Below, piece by piece: positions 12,805 to 25,394 of a DNA stretch of 64,000 nt. Position 1 is the first letter of the stretch. The number at the start of each line of letters is the position of its first letter. Made by a program: the position numbers and the translations under genes. The DNA lies in assembly GCA_003254905.1 (NCBI GenBank), contig QANU01000796.1, positions 309,253 through 373,252 on the forward strand. Reading direction: 5' to 3'. The notes beneath the pieces are model-generated. The model had not been told where the DNA came from. It made no database searches and was given only the letters and a program-made list of their open reading frames with translations. Source of the DNA: Nissolia schottii. Taxonomy: Eukaryota; Streptophyta; Magnoliopsida; Fabales; Fabaceae.

Positions 12805-13562
12805 ATCACCATGCATGCCAAAGGCATATCTCTATGTCAAAAAAAGTACACTCCTGAACTACTATTTGACGTTGGCAACCTAGGTTCAAAAGGTATGTCG
12901 ACTCCAATTGATGGTTCCCTTAAACTCTCCAATGACTCATACACTCCCTTAACATACATCTCAAGTTATTTTCATCTTATTGGAAGACTATTGTACCTCA
13001 CAACTACACGACGACTTGACATCTCCTATGTTGTGCAACAATTGAGTCAATACTTGTCTACGTCTACAGGTATACGGTATACACCTACGTACAAGCAACC
13101 ATGCGAATCCTTAAGTACCTCAAGTCTGCACCTCGTAAAGGATTCCTTTTTTCCTTTGATTGAGATTTGCGCTTGTCTACCTTTAGTGATTTTGATTGGG
13201 CAAGCTGCCATGATTCTAAGCGCTAAGGTCACTGGTTATTGTGCCTATCTCATGGAAGTTGAAGAAACAAAGTATAATCTGTCGCTCTTGCAGTGAATCA
13301 GAATATATACCGTGCACTAGCAGGCACCGTATGTGAGATACAATGGCTCACTTACCTCCTCAAAGACTTGTAGATCACTCCACAACTTCCTGCGACCGTA
13401 GATCAACAATCCAAACAACACAAAATCCAACATGCCGCCTTGTTTGGGAGAAGCTCGACACAAGCCTCATCCAACTCATTCCTGTGACCACCTCAATGCA
13501 GCATGCAAACCTGTTGGACCTGTTGCTTCCATTATTTCTAAGCTAAGCATGGTGGACATCTA
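12805..13562 (+). pseudogene. Ty1-copia pol relic (RT end and RNase H), frameshifted
   Basis: The translation contains hallmark copia segments in order: STPIDGSLKLS, SSYFHLIGRLLYLTTTR and DISYVVQQLSQYLST (end of reverse transcriptase), then ITGYCAYL. After a frameshift near 13290 comes SESEYRALAGTVCEIQWLTYLL-type RNase H sequence, and SKLSMVDI close to the normal pol C-terminus around 13540-13555. Stops and frame changes break the reading frame, and the protease, integrase and most of RT are missing. It is a dead fragment, not a host gene. Confidence 0.85.
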
Positions 13563-14754
13563 GGGTATGTGTGTTTAACACAGGCACCAATTGGGTCTAA
13601 CAGAGCCACTGCTGAATGGGAGAAACGGGAAATGGTGCTAAACAATACTTAGGGCATATTACATACTGTAGGTGCAAGTTTTATCTGTTTGATTTTATTT
13701 TATTTATTATTAAGGTTTAGGTTTTAGTGAGTTATAAATTAGAAGGTAAATGTTAGAATAAGATAAATTACTAAAATTGATTAAAGAAGCATAAATATGC
13801 ACATATTTATTTTTTATTGATTAATAAATAATAAAATGAAGAAAATTGAAACAAAAAGTGTTGAAAGAAATATATATGAAAATATCTATAACCGGGATTT
13901 GAAATTAGAAAAGCGAAGAGAATCATTAAAAATAATGTAAGTGAGTTTCCTTCATCTTAGAATATTTTTTTATAGAGTCGAAAAAATAAAAATAACTGCT
14001 TATGAAAAAACCTAACATTTTTAGTCTTTTAGCCCTAAACTGATATCAAAATAAAAATATTATGACCAAATTAGTTGTTTACTCATGTATCAGTGAAGAG
14101 TTACACAACAAATAAAATTAAGAGTTAAAATGAAAAAAAAATTGTAGTTTGAATATAATTTTAGGAAAACCCCCCAATTTTATCCTTTTAGATGTCCATT
14201 TCGGTCAACTTTGTTCCTTCCAAAAATTTTTAAACAATTTCGTCCCTCTCAATTAAAAAAATCATGCATGTTAGTTTTTCCGTCTATTTCACTAATGGTG
14301 GTTGATGATGTGGCGATTAATAGAACGACGTGACATGTTAAGCGTCACATCACCCCCTTCCACATGTAGGTAAGTAAGGCACATAAACTCTCAACTTAAT
14401 CCCTCTTCATTTTAATTTCATTCAACTTAGCCTCTCCTAAATTTGTTTCGCGCAATTTCGCCATTCTCAATTCAAAAAATCAGGCCTTTAGTTAGATGAG
14501 AGGGAGCGGAGAAGCACACGAATAGAACAGAAGAAGGAAAGAAAGAAGCAAGAGGCTAGCCAAGTTGACACACACTTACTTCAATTCATAAAAATAAAAA
14601 AATAATAAAAGAAAAGAAAGAAAGGAGCCCCAAACTATATGTCCCATAAATATAGCTTGGTGTACGTTACCTGTTGTGGTTCTCATTCTTGCTCCCTTCC
14701 TTTGTGCTCAAAACTGCAAAGTGCTTAAGCTGAAACTTGTCTGTGCTCTCAACA
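13563..14754. other. Intergenic AT-rich DNA and 5' flank of the Rossmann gene
   Basis: 13.65-14.15 kb is AT-rich and featureless. 14.16-14.47 kb contains phrases such as 'caactttgttccttcc' and 'aatttcgtccctctc', of the kind found in dispersed plant repeats, so this is probably a transposon relic. The last 250 bp hold purine-rich sequence, a TATA-like 'aaatatag' near 14649 and the presumed 5' UTR of the following gene. Confidence 0.4.
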
Positions 14755-17700
14755 ATGGCGTCGATTTTCACTCTCCAAGCCATTTCCCCTCGCCCCACAA
14801 TTCCCAGAGCCTTCTCTCCCGAGAGGCCTCTCTTTCAGTCTCCACCCACTCTGCAGTTCAATCAAAGCCGATTGTTACCCCCAACCCCATCTCCCAGGTT
14901 CGCAACTTTTTCCTCTCTCTCTCTCTTTGCATCCTAATTGTTCATGTTTCATGCTATCTGCGCGGTTGAATCGGTTACTGGGGTTCTTTATTTGTTCCCT
15001 GGTGTTTGAATTATGCTTCTAGTTTTTTCATTGTTTTTTTTTTTTCTAATTGATAATGTCTTATCCAAGGATTTTAGGTATTTTTGGTTAGGAGGGTACT
15101 GAGCCTTCTGAGTTATGATGTTGTAATGGTAGTAACCTCTGAGGGGGAAATGAATTGAGTGATGAATTGTAGTGGCGGGGTTAAGTTAGCTATGGAATGT
15201 GCAGAGATGAATTGTTGTTTGTAAGGTTAATCCAAGTGCTGCTGCCTTTTTTTTTTCTTTCAAAAATTAAAATTGATATATAACCTATAGAGCTTATGTC
15301 CCCTTTGTGTAGCTGATCTTATGACTTTTGTTGACTTGCAACTGATGTTTTGAAAATACTTTGGCTGAGAACTCCGGATAAGTATGTAGATATGAATATG
15401 TAATTTATGCAAGTATACTGCACATGTGGCATTGTTCTGTTTATAGAGGAGGTTCTGCCGGATTTTCCAGTGATCGTATGATCAAGTTAATCATATGCAA
15501 ATATTGGAAATCTATTATTAGGTTTGCTAGTCTAAAAGAGCTTGGGTCTAGCTTTAGCCTGTTTGCCGGTCACTACCAAGGTGTGGGTTGTGACGAATTT
15601 GGTCTACAAGTTTAAATGATTTAGCTTGTATTATATAAGCATTTGGCAATGTGTGAGGAAAGCCCTTTTGCTGTTGTAGACTGTTACACTTCCCTTTCAC
15701 ATTTTCTAGTATGAGATTGTGAGTAGTGTATCACTCTATCTTATCCTGCAGTTTGTCTATGCTCTCATGATTCTTCATGTTGCATGTAACGAAAAACCCT
15801 ACTTGCTTTATAAGATCAGGTGACCAAAGAGTAGATTTAAATATCTAAGATATGTCCTCTTTAATGGTGTAGGTTGTCTGTTAGCTGCAGTTATGCAGAA
15901 GCAGGTGTGAGGGACGATTCCAGATCTTCCACCATAGATGTTGTGGCCGATATTAGAAGCGAACGGGTATGTAGACACATCACTCTGTTTTAATACTCTG
16001 GAATTATCCATAAATTAAACATTTTGGATATTTTTTGCAAAAACATTCTTGCTTAAATGTCTTTCTTTGTAGATTGTAGTCTTGGGAGGGAGTGGCTTTG
16101 TTGGTTCTGCCATATGCAAGGCAGCAGTATCCAAGGGCATAGAAGTCATAAGCCTAAGCAGGTTTGCAATGTTTAACTTACTGGTTTCATCTGTCTATCT
16201 ATCTTCCTATCCCTCCACAGCTTCCTCTGTGTACTTTGTTTTTTATGTACTTAAATGGCATTTCATTTTACAGGTCGGGACGTCCTACTTATCAAGGTGC
16301 ATGGGTAGATCAGGTTACTTGGATTTCAGGCATGTTACTTAATTCTTATACAAAACAAAACAAAATCCTAGTTGCATCTGTTATTTCTTGCAATAGGCTA
16401 CCCAGGGAGAGAATGAGCATCATGAAATCAGTAAACATCAATTGTAGTTAAGAGTAGTCAGTTATAAAGAACAATAATGAAGCATACACCTCACAACTCA
16501 CCTCACATCTTTCTCCAATAATTTCGTGTTCAGATTTTCAGATATTTATCTGCTTCCTTTTCCTTTGCATCTGTGTTATTGTCCTTTGATTTATAAAAGA
16601 AACAGGTGTGTACCCAACAATTATATCAGATGGGGCAACTTTCAGTTTAATATGAAATTGTGGTAATAACTCTGATAAAACAGGATTTTTTTAATTTTTT
16701 TACACTTCCACATATTGTTGTATGCTTCCACACACACACACACATGTATATATATTTGATTAAAAACTATTTGAATATGTTAGCCTGAAGATATATGTAC
16801 CCAGTACGATCTGGTAGAGGAGGATAGAGACAGTCAATTTTTTATTTTATTTTATAAGTTCTTATTGTTTCCTTTGACAAGATAATTCAGGTTGATGTGT
16901 GCACATAAAACAATGTTGTTGAATGAAAATTGTGATGTATATCAGATGTCATGTTTTGTGACATGCATGAACATTTATTTTCAATTTTATTTCTGGTGTG
17001 TGATTTTGAGTGTTATGGCTAATGTGCAGGTGATGTTTTTTATGTAAACTGGGATGAAGTACTTGTTGGGGCCACTGCAGTTGTTTCAACACTTGGAGGT
17101 TTTGGCAGCGATGAACAGATGCAAAAGATAAATGGCGAGGCTAATGTTGTGGCTGTGAATGCTGCAAAGGAATATGGTGAGCCATATCATTGATTATTAA
17201 TTTTCAGTTAAATGTACCTACATTTAGCTTATGTTTTTCATGTTAGACTATATTTTAGCCATATACTATCTTTCGTGCATACCCTTCCATAAAGCAAGAC
17301 CTAACCTTTTGAGAGCAATGATGTTATCTTTTAATAGGCGAAGCCTCATTCTAATTTCCATTACTTAATTTTTGTATGTTACTACTGCTATCTATCTTTA
17401 TTTGAAGCGAGAAGTGCACTGAAGTTTCTGATAATAGCGCTACTTCAAGTAGATTACGGTTACAAGTTTGTTTATTTGAAAAGTTTATTTGAAGCAAGAA
17501 GTGCATTGAAGTTTAGGATAATACCACTACTTAATTGATTTCTAGAGTTCCTTTTACAAAGGGGACGCTACTCTTTATCTATCACTTTATTGAACTCTGG
17601 AATTTGCTATGCTCTGTTTCCATTTCCTTAATGTTCATGGATCTGTGGAAGGAAGGTAGAATTGATTAACATATGACAATATTTTCTAATTGCAATCTAC

Positions 17701-19063
17701 ACTATTTGCAGTTGTGATGGGAGAAATTTGATTAAGGAATGAGAGTGGGGTTTAATAACCAATCTTAATTCTATTAATGGTGTCTTTGATGCTGTGAGGC
17801 TTATGAATGAAGTTTTGCTTTTGAGTGACAAAAAGATAAATGCTATAGTTTTAGATGGAGCAGCTCACGTTGATTTATTCTGTTGAGTAAAAAGAAAAAA
17901 AGAGAAAAAGGCATTTCCCCATCCTTCTGCAAGTTCATTTTGCACAAAATTACATAACACATTGTTTTGTTTCTTCGCATTTCAGCTGGTTGGTTTGGCT
18001 GAGAAGTTGCTGTAAGCCAAGGCCATTGTTTTGTATTCTAGTTCAATCTATGCACAATTTGGTTTACTGCATACGTCTTCGTATGACATGCGTTTTGTTT
18101 GGGATGTTCCTTCGTCACGATGTTTTGAATTTATGTGTGGAACTAAAGATTGATAACTTAATACCCTATTGATGGCAGAAAGTTGTCTAAAGTAAATCAA
18201 TCATGATTGTTTTCTTGCTACCCGTAAAGTTCCTAGATTAAGGTTTACCCTTTAATTAATTCAAGGGCATAGAATTTGTCAAGATGTTTCAAGTCCTAGT
18301 AAACTACATTTTCCTGGAGATGGAGCAAGTATCGTATGTTAACCGCGAATATTGTAAGCCTCTTCCACAATACAAGGCATTGGATAATAATTGTCACCTC
18401 TCTTCTTTGGCCTTGCAGGAATTCCCAAGTTCATCTTGATCTCAGTCCATGATTACAACTTACCATCATTTTTACTTTCATCTGGGTACTTCACAGGAAA
18501 AAGGAAAGCAGAGTCCGAGGTTCTGTCCAAATACCCCAGTTCAGGTAATTGTTCTATTCTTTTAATCAACTTCAATCTAAATTGGTATTCAAGTTTTGTA
18601 AGCAAGGAATTGAGGTTCCAATCTTAAACCTGGCTGCAAAAATATCATCACATGATCTGCAAACGAGCCAATTTGTCGAATCGGTTGTTTTTAACTAATA
18701 ATACTAAAAGGCCATTGAAGAATAGCATTGTTCTTTTGTACCTGCATTCATGACAGTTAACTTAGATCTCAAACATATTCAGGTATTGTCTTAAGACCTG
18801 CTTTCATATATGGGAAAAGGAAGGTGGATGGTTTTGAGATTCCTTTGGATTTGGTAGGGAAGCCAGCAGAGAAAATTCTCAGAGCAACAGAGAATTTCAC
18901 CAAACCATTAAGCTCTCTTCCCGCTTCCGATCTACTCTTGGCCCCGCCGATTAGCGTTGATGATGTTGCGTTGGCAGTTATCAATGGCATCACCGATGAT
19001 GACTTCTTTGGTATTTTTACAATTGACCAGATCAAGGAAGCTGCCGAAAAAGTGAAGGCATGA
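14755..19063 (+). CDS. Plastid NAD(P)-binding Rossmann-fold protein, At1g32220-like
   Basis: This is an atypical short-chain dehydrogenase/NDUFA9-like protein. Its Arabidopsis counterpart is a plastoglobule-associated protein without a firmly known reaction. Seven coding exons: 14755-14897, 15873-15966, 16073-16161, 16274-16329, 17030-17176, 18419-18544 and 18783-19063, totalling 936 nt (311 aa). The N-terminus (MASIFTLQAISPR) is Ser/Pro-rich and transit-like for about 60 residues. The nucleotide-binding turn is GGSGFVG at residues 84-90. S185 and Y200-x3-K204 (YFTGK) sit where the SDR catalytic residues are expected. The intron after exon 4 (16330-17029) starts with GC rather than GT. Its neighbour RCD1 is also its neighbour in Arabidopsis. 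Confidence 0.93.
17397..17532. repeat. Intronic direct duplication (~49 bp, two copies)
   Basis: Within intron 5 of the Rossmann gene, 17397-17445 and 17484-17532 share TTTATTTGAAGC, GAAGTGCA, TGAAGTTT and CTACTT in the same order with scattered mismatches. It is a local duplication with no evident function. Confidence 0.75.
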
Positions 19064-19956
19064 TCCAAATACATGTTTAGAATCACAGTATAGCAAAATT
19101 AAGCTGCAAATAACAATAATTACACATGAAGTGACAACAGTTACAAAATTTATTCCTTGTTGAATCTTGGTGTTAATACTGGCAGCATTTAAAGCAACAT
19201 AAAATATATCAAAATAGCAAAGGTTCATATCTTTTTCTATCATAGTAGTAGTATTATTTATGAGTGGATCTAACTGTTTATATGAACACTCAAACCATCT
19301 TGCGAACTGCTGAAGTAGAGGCAAGATGTTCAATTTGTATATACAAGCTACTATACTGAAATCGTATATTCTGTCGTGCTTGCTGCATACAGTCCATACC
19401 GGACAGGCAGACACTGAAATACTGAGTGAATGTTTATCTAGATTGTATGTGTTTCACTCCAGCCCCTAATATTAATAAATGACGAGTTCTAAAGTGCACC
19501 GGGTAACTTCTAGTGAATGATGTACCAAATTAATTCAAACTCTCCAATTTAAGATAATTATACCCCTAATCATAAAAGGTTGAAGATAAAATAGACTACT
19601 GCTGAAACTCATAGCTTGTGTACTCTAAAAGCTTTCCAAATAACCAATCATTTCATGTCTTGCTGCGGCATATATGGCAAGAAGTGGAGGTGGCGGGGTG
19701 CTGCTCAGCAGGTGGCATCGGAGAGGGAAAGGTAAGGGATTGGTTGTTTGTGGAGCGTTTAGAGTGTATAAGCATAGCTAAAGAGTTTTAGCCAAGATAA
19801 CCAAATATAGCTAACATTGTCATTTACCACATTGGAAGATGTTCATTAACGTGAATTGTAAACTATACTCAAGAGACTTCAAAGTTTACGCAACAAGAAA
19901 CACAATTTAAAAACATATCTTGGTGACTAAGGAGAAATAAGAGGATCACTGAACCT
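19064..19956. other. 3' flank of the Rossmann gene up to the Mutator-like element
   Basis: It should include the 3' UTR of the preceding gene. I see no gene, RNA or clear repeat in the remainder. Confidence 0.5.
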
Positions 19957-21042
19957 GGTGATGGCTACGGTACACGACATGAGTTTGGTGGGCATTTGAT
20001 GCACACCATGTTTTGGTGGATAAAACTCACTCTACTTATCATTTATGCCACCGCCTCTCTCTTAATTAAAATTTCTCATATTTGCAATGAAACACTCCAT
20101 TATTCTAATTTTTCTCCTTCAATCCCTGCCTACAGCCGCTTGGGTGCCACCTCCTCCATAGAAACCATCTCTTGTTGAATCAAGCAACAACACAAACCCA
20201 CAATATTAATTTTCATCCTCATCAACATCAAATATTTAGATTTTTAATCACATCTAAAAACAACCTACCCTGTTTTCTTCATCATCATCAACAACAGAAA
20301 CCCAGAAAACAAAAAAAATGGAAAAAAGATCTGCAACAACCCAGAAGAAGTTAAGATGATAAAAATACAAGACTTGCAACAAAAAATTCAATTTTTCTCT
20401 GGTCTGGATAAGATATATTATCAACAACATAAACAATGTCCTACCAACAACATTATCATGATTTGGCGATGAAGAAACTTTGGAAGGTGTAGATCACGGT
20501 GTCCCTCGAAGGGCCCGTGTCCTCCGAGTAGAAGCTGTAGTTGTGTAGCGGAGGAAGCAGTCGTCGAGATAGATGCGGGCGGAGACGGAAGGGAGGGAGC
20601 GAGGGAGCGAGGGAGCACGGTGCGGCTAGCGGCGTAGCAGAGGAGGCAGTCGGTGTGGGAGAGGTCAATGGAGCCTGATCCACCGCAGCCAAATCCGCCG
20701 GCAATTTCTCAACCGGCCGACGCACCTCCGTCAGCACCAACAGCGCCTCCTTCCTGTTTCAGTCCCTGTCGTCCGATTTTCCGTCGCCTCCGCCGTTACC
20801 GAATGCGAAAATGGGAGTGGGTGGAGAGCGGATGAAGTGGGAGGGGGGGAGGGAGGAGGGAGGAAGGAAGCGAAGAGGGTGGAATTGGAAGCAGATTGGG
20901 CAGGGATTGAAGGAGAAAAATTGGAACAATGGAGGGTTTCATTGCAAATATGAAATTTTTTTATTAATGGCATAAATGCAATGGTAAATAAAGTGAGTAC
21001 TTTTATCCACCGAACTCATGGCGTACACCGGAGCCATCACGC
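19957..21042. mobile_element. Non-autonomous Mutator-like element (MULE) with long TIRs
   Basis: A 1086-bp element is bounded by an identical CTGAACCT on both sides (19949-19956 and 21043-21050). Its ends are long imperfect inverted repeats: 19957-20130 on the left and 20899-21042 on the right, sharing GTGATGGCT, ATGAGTT, GGTGGATAAAA, CATATTTGCAATGAAAC and TTTTTCTCCTTCAATCCCTG. The left copy has a ~27-bp insertion. TIRs of about 150 bp with an 8-9-bp duplication point to Mutator rather than hAT. No transposase is present. The interior (about 20480-20880) is markedly GC-rich compared with its surroundings, as in Pack-MULEs carrying captured gene pieces, but I cannot identify a donor gene. Confidence 0.87.
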
Positions 21043-21249
21043 CTGAACCTAATTCAATAGAGTGAAAAGACAACAGAAAAAGTTACAACAGCAATAATAT
21101 ATCATGATTTTATTATTCGTGACGTTTCAGACATATCTGCGATACACAGATCAAGACAAAATCTATATACATCATGTATACATCCTTTCTAGTACACTAA
21201 TCTCTGATGAGTTCCACAATTTTCCAAATAAAGATGCCTCACGATTTGT

Positions 21250-23926
21250 TTAACCTACTGAGCCCTCAAGCTTCAAGCTCATGAGTTGGTTCACCTCAGA
21301 ACCAAATTCATCAGGAAGCTCATTGAAGACATCACGGCAAAATCCAGAGATCATAGCAGCCATGGCCCTTTCATAGTCTATTCCCCTTTGTTGAAAATAA
21401 AATAACTGATCTTCACCAATTTTGGACGTACTAGCCTCATGTTCAATTCTTGCTGTAGGGTTTTTAACCTGCAAAAAAACAATTATTTCATGAGCAAAAC
21501 AGACAAGTATCATAGCAAGTTCTCAACTTCTGGTTTTCTGGACATAATGCTTTTATGATAAAGGACAAATAAGCAGCTTCATATCGACGACGAACTCTAT
21601 GATGTTCCAACCCACAATAGTAGACCATAGTCCATAATGCATAAAAGCTAGTACCTCTCAACTTCCTTAGATTTAATCAAGAAGAGATTTGGCCTCGTTG
21701 AAACACAGTAAAACACACACACACACACACTCTCTCTCTCTCTCTCTCTCCAACTATTATAAAAAACAGTTTCCCTTCAGCCAAAGGTGAGCAGAAAATG
21801 GAAAGATGAAACTTGGAACCTGGAAGGCGACCCCAGCATAAACAGGCCCTTTGATGCTAATAAGTTTTAATGTTTTTCCAACAAAATCACCTTGAACTAG
21901 AACACCTATTTCAGCTGTAAAAGTGATGTTCTGTAATAGAACATCGATGAAGCTATTAGCTGTTAAATCTTTGCCATATATAAGGCCTCAATTTCTGTCA
22001 AACTAAATTGCCAGTTTCTCAGCACGAAAAAGTAGGCTTTATGTAGGCATATACATACATAAAGAATTCATCAGGATCTTCATTTGACTTAATCAGGTTT
22101 TTATGTGACTCGGTCTAATCCAATCACAATTGTTTCGGTGTTTCCTTTAAATGCAAGGAGACTGGCACTATTGCTCACTATATGATGATTTAATGTTATT
22201 TTATCCAATAATACTTTAGGATAACTTTCCATATTAGCCTCATGGTATGGATTTCTTCCATAACTTGAAACTATAAACCTCATCCATGAAACCTTGTCCA
22301 AATTTGACCCGCATACCTAACACACCAAATGAACATTACCCACAGCAGGCCTAGTCGAATCAAATTAGTGGAACACGAGCCCTACCAAAACCCTAAAATC
22401 ATGTACATAGCAAAAAGTAGTAAAGAGAAATCTGAAATCAATTGAAGATGAATGCAACACAAGACAAGCAAAGCAAAGCAAAGCAAAGCAAAACCTTTTA
22501 CCTGGATGTAGGGATAGGTATTGGCAGCGGCCTTATCACCAATAAGCATTGAGTCACACTGAGAAGAGTTTCGAGCATTCTCAGCCTTGGACTGAACCTG
22601 CACAAGCCCTCTGTAACAGTTCCTCGAATGTCCAACAGATATCCCCTTGGAGATAATCCTGCTCCTCGTGTTCTTCCCCTTGTGTATCATCTTCGTCCCC
22701 GTGTCCGCCTGCTGATAATTATTCGTCAGAGCAACCGAGTAGAATTCGCCAACAGTATCATCTCCCTCCAAAACAACACTCGGATACTTCCAAGTAATGG
22801 CCGACCCAGTCTCAACCTGCGTCCACGATATCTTGGACTGCGCGCCGCCGCAGAGCCCTCTCTTCGTCACGAAATTGTATATCCCACCCTTCCCCTCCTC
22901 GTCGCCGGCGTACCAATTCTGCACGGTCGAGTACTTAATCTCGGCGCCTTCCCCGCAATAGAGCTCCACGACGGCGGCGTGGAGCTGGTTGGTGTCATAG
23001 GAAGGCGCCGTGCACCCTTCCAAATACTCCACGAAGCTCCGGTCGTCGGCCACAATCAAAGTCCTCTCGAACTGGCCCGTCTCCAGGGCGTTGATTCTGA
23101 AGTAGGTGGAGATCTGCATAGGGCACTTGGTGTCCTTGGGGACGTAGCAGAAGGAACCGTCGCTAAACACGGCCGAGTTGAGCGCGGCGTAGTAGTTATC
23201 CTCGCTGGGAACCACCCTCCCAAGGTACCTCTTGACGAGGTCAGGGTACTCCCTGATGGCTTCGGAGATGGAGCAGAAGATGACACCGGCCTTCTCGAGG
23301 GTCTTACGGTGAGTGGTGGCGATGGAGACGCTGTCGAGGACGGCGTCGACGGCGACGTTGGCGAGGCGGTTCTGCTCGTTGAGAGGGACGCCGAGCTTGT
23401 CGAAGTACCTGAGGAGTTCGGGGTCGGCTTCGTCGAGGGTGTTGAGGGAGGGCTTCTTCTTGGGAGCGGAGTAGTAGCAGATGTCCTGGAAGTTGATGGG
23501 AGGGTACCTGTTGTCGGACCACCTCGGCTCTCTCAGTTTCAGGAATTTCTCGTATGCGTTCAGCCGGAACTCCAGCATCCACTCCGGCTCCTCTTTCAGG
23601 GTTGAGATCACCCGGATCGTCTCCTGAGACAGACCCTTCGGGATCGAGAACGACTCGATGTCCACCTTGAACCCGAACTTCTTGTCGTAGTCGCGGTTGC
23701 GGAGGATTTCGCGGATTTTGTCGTCGGAGGAGATGGTGGCGGCTGAAGTGGAAGGGTTGCCGTTGTTTTGGTCGTAGTCGGCGCGGACCTTGACGAGGCG
23801 TGAGGGTTTTGAGTTTGAGGGCCTGGGCTTGAAATTCGGGAAGGGGTTTGGGTGGAGGAGAGATTTGGGCTCGCGGCTGGGTTGAGGGGATAAGCTGGAG
23901 ATGCCGTTGGTTACGAGAGACGCCAT
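21250..23926 (-). CDS. SUFB: Plastid SufB, scaffold subunit of the SufBC2D Fe-S complex
   Basis: SufB is the scaffold on which iron-sulfur clusters are built in plastids, working with SufC (ATPase) and SufD and taking sulfur from NFS2/SufE. There are two coding exons: 22502-23926 (475 codons) and 21250-21468 (72 aa plus stop), giving 547 aa, normal for the family. The N-terminal ~55 residues starting MASLVTNG are transit-like. The rest is a full SufB core, including [18 protein letters not shown] and [20 protein letters not shown]. The essential cysteine of bacterial SufB corresponds to C457, and the paired His-Glu to H485/E486 across the intron (spacing of 29 matches E. coli C405/E434). In-frame Mets upstream to 24058 are unlikely starts because they precede a good transit peptide. 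The coding part is GC-rich in an AT-rich neighbourhood. Confidence 0.96.
21712..21750. repeat. (CA)n(CT)n compound microsatellite in SUFB intron
   Basis: A run of CA units passes directly into CT units inside the single SUFB intron. It is a likely variable-length locus. Confidence 0.9.
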
Positions 23927-25394
23927 GGATGAGGAACTTTGTGGTATCTGTGCAATTTGGCCTCCGTAGCCACACATATATCTTTGTGTGTCGCGTGCGC
24001 AACACATGGGCCGGTTCGACCGGGAGGCGGGAACCGTCGCCCTTTCCGGTCTGGCCAACTCTATTTTTTTTTTTATGCGATTAGGTGTCCGCCCAATTGA
24101 CTATTTCTTTTGTTAGTTTGTAAGTCTCTCTTAAAAAAACGTTCATTCAAGTGTATCTTAAAGTTCTTAAAATGAAGTATTACTCTAGATTAGCGACAAA
24201 ATTATGGATCTAGACTTTTCTGTCGAATGCTACTTTTATTTTTTATTTCTTTTACATTGATAGATTTTAGAAATTAATTTCTATGATCATATATGAGAAT
24301 TTTGAGTTCATAGGTGGAAGACTCAATTTCTTTTTTTATAATTATCATACCACTATTTTTTAACTCAATTAAATTCATTCACATGTCTATTTAAACATTA
24401 TTAAAGTTTTCGTAATTAGACACACTTATATTTTCTTTCTTTTGATTTTACCCTAATCTCCTTTTATCTAAATATAATAATAGAATTTGGATTAAATTTA
24501 GAATAATAAAAAAAATGAGTGAAATATTAATATAAAACTCAAATAACATTTTATTAAAAATGTAACTAAATTTAATTGATCGAAAGATATCATATCTCTC
24601 TTCATGGAGACAAAAGAGTATTCCCCTTTTTTTATACCAGTAAATGATTGATTGATAGTGCTAGTATATAAAATTAATCTTTGGTTTATTTTTTTTCAAA
24701 TTTGGTTTATTTTTTTTCAAATACCACTTATGTTTGTTATTATGTAACTAAATTTTGATTGAGACTATTCTCATGCCAATTCTTTTCTTTTTTTTTCTCC
24801 AAATACATTATACCGCTAAAAACTGCCAAGAAGCACATAGATCAATTAGTTAAAAGTTGTTTTAGCTTATCGAGATGTCTTAAGTTCAGGTTTTACACTA
24901 TTTTGTTGAAGACTCAATGTTTTTATTACAATTTTAACAAAAGGAAGACACAGCTTCCTTTTACAGTGTCCGGTGGCGTTGGAGAATTTAGGCATTAACA
25001 TGGTTGATGATCGGTCAAACAGACTTGGCCATTTCCAAAACGCAAGCATGGTTGGGCTTCTATGCGCCAGCCAAGCATATAAACCAGCAACAACATTTAA
25101 ACACTCCTCATATCTTCTTAAACCAAGAAGTGAGAAGACGGAAAGAAATGCTATGCCACAAAACTCCTTCCTTGCTAATTCCAACTATAAAGTAGCGACC
25201 CAAATCAACTAAGCATAATGCTTCATACATGTTAAGGTCTCTGGCATCTCACTCAGACAACATATTCATGACTTTAGATTGTTCAAATAAGATCAGAATA
25301 CAACAATTCGATTACCACCTAACTCTTTAGCATGTTGACAAAATTGGTATGAAAAGCCTTTTTTGTCTCCACTCGAAGTTATACTTCTACAAGT
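23927..25394. other. SUFB 5' flank and AT-rich intergenic DNA
   Basis: The first ~150 bp should hold the SUFB promoter and 5' UTR. Beyond 24.1 kb the sequence is AT-rich and has no gene. A 21-bp tandem pair (TTGGTTTATTTTTTTTCAAA) occurs at about 24680-24722. The segment from about 25.0 kb probably includes the 3' UTR of the SMN-like gene. Confidence 0.5.

Noticed and set aside
22628-23605. 325-codon open frame on the plus strand
   Set aside because: It lies exactly antisense to SUFB exon 1. The GC-rich codon bias of SUFB leaves the opposite strand open, and the translation has no family resemblance.
23927-24058. In-frame extension of SUFB to a Met at 24058
   Set aside because: It would put 44 non-transit-like residues before a good plastid transit peptide. 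The Met at 23926 is the better start.
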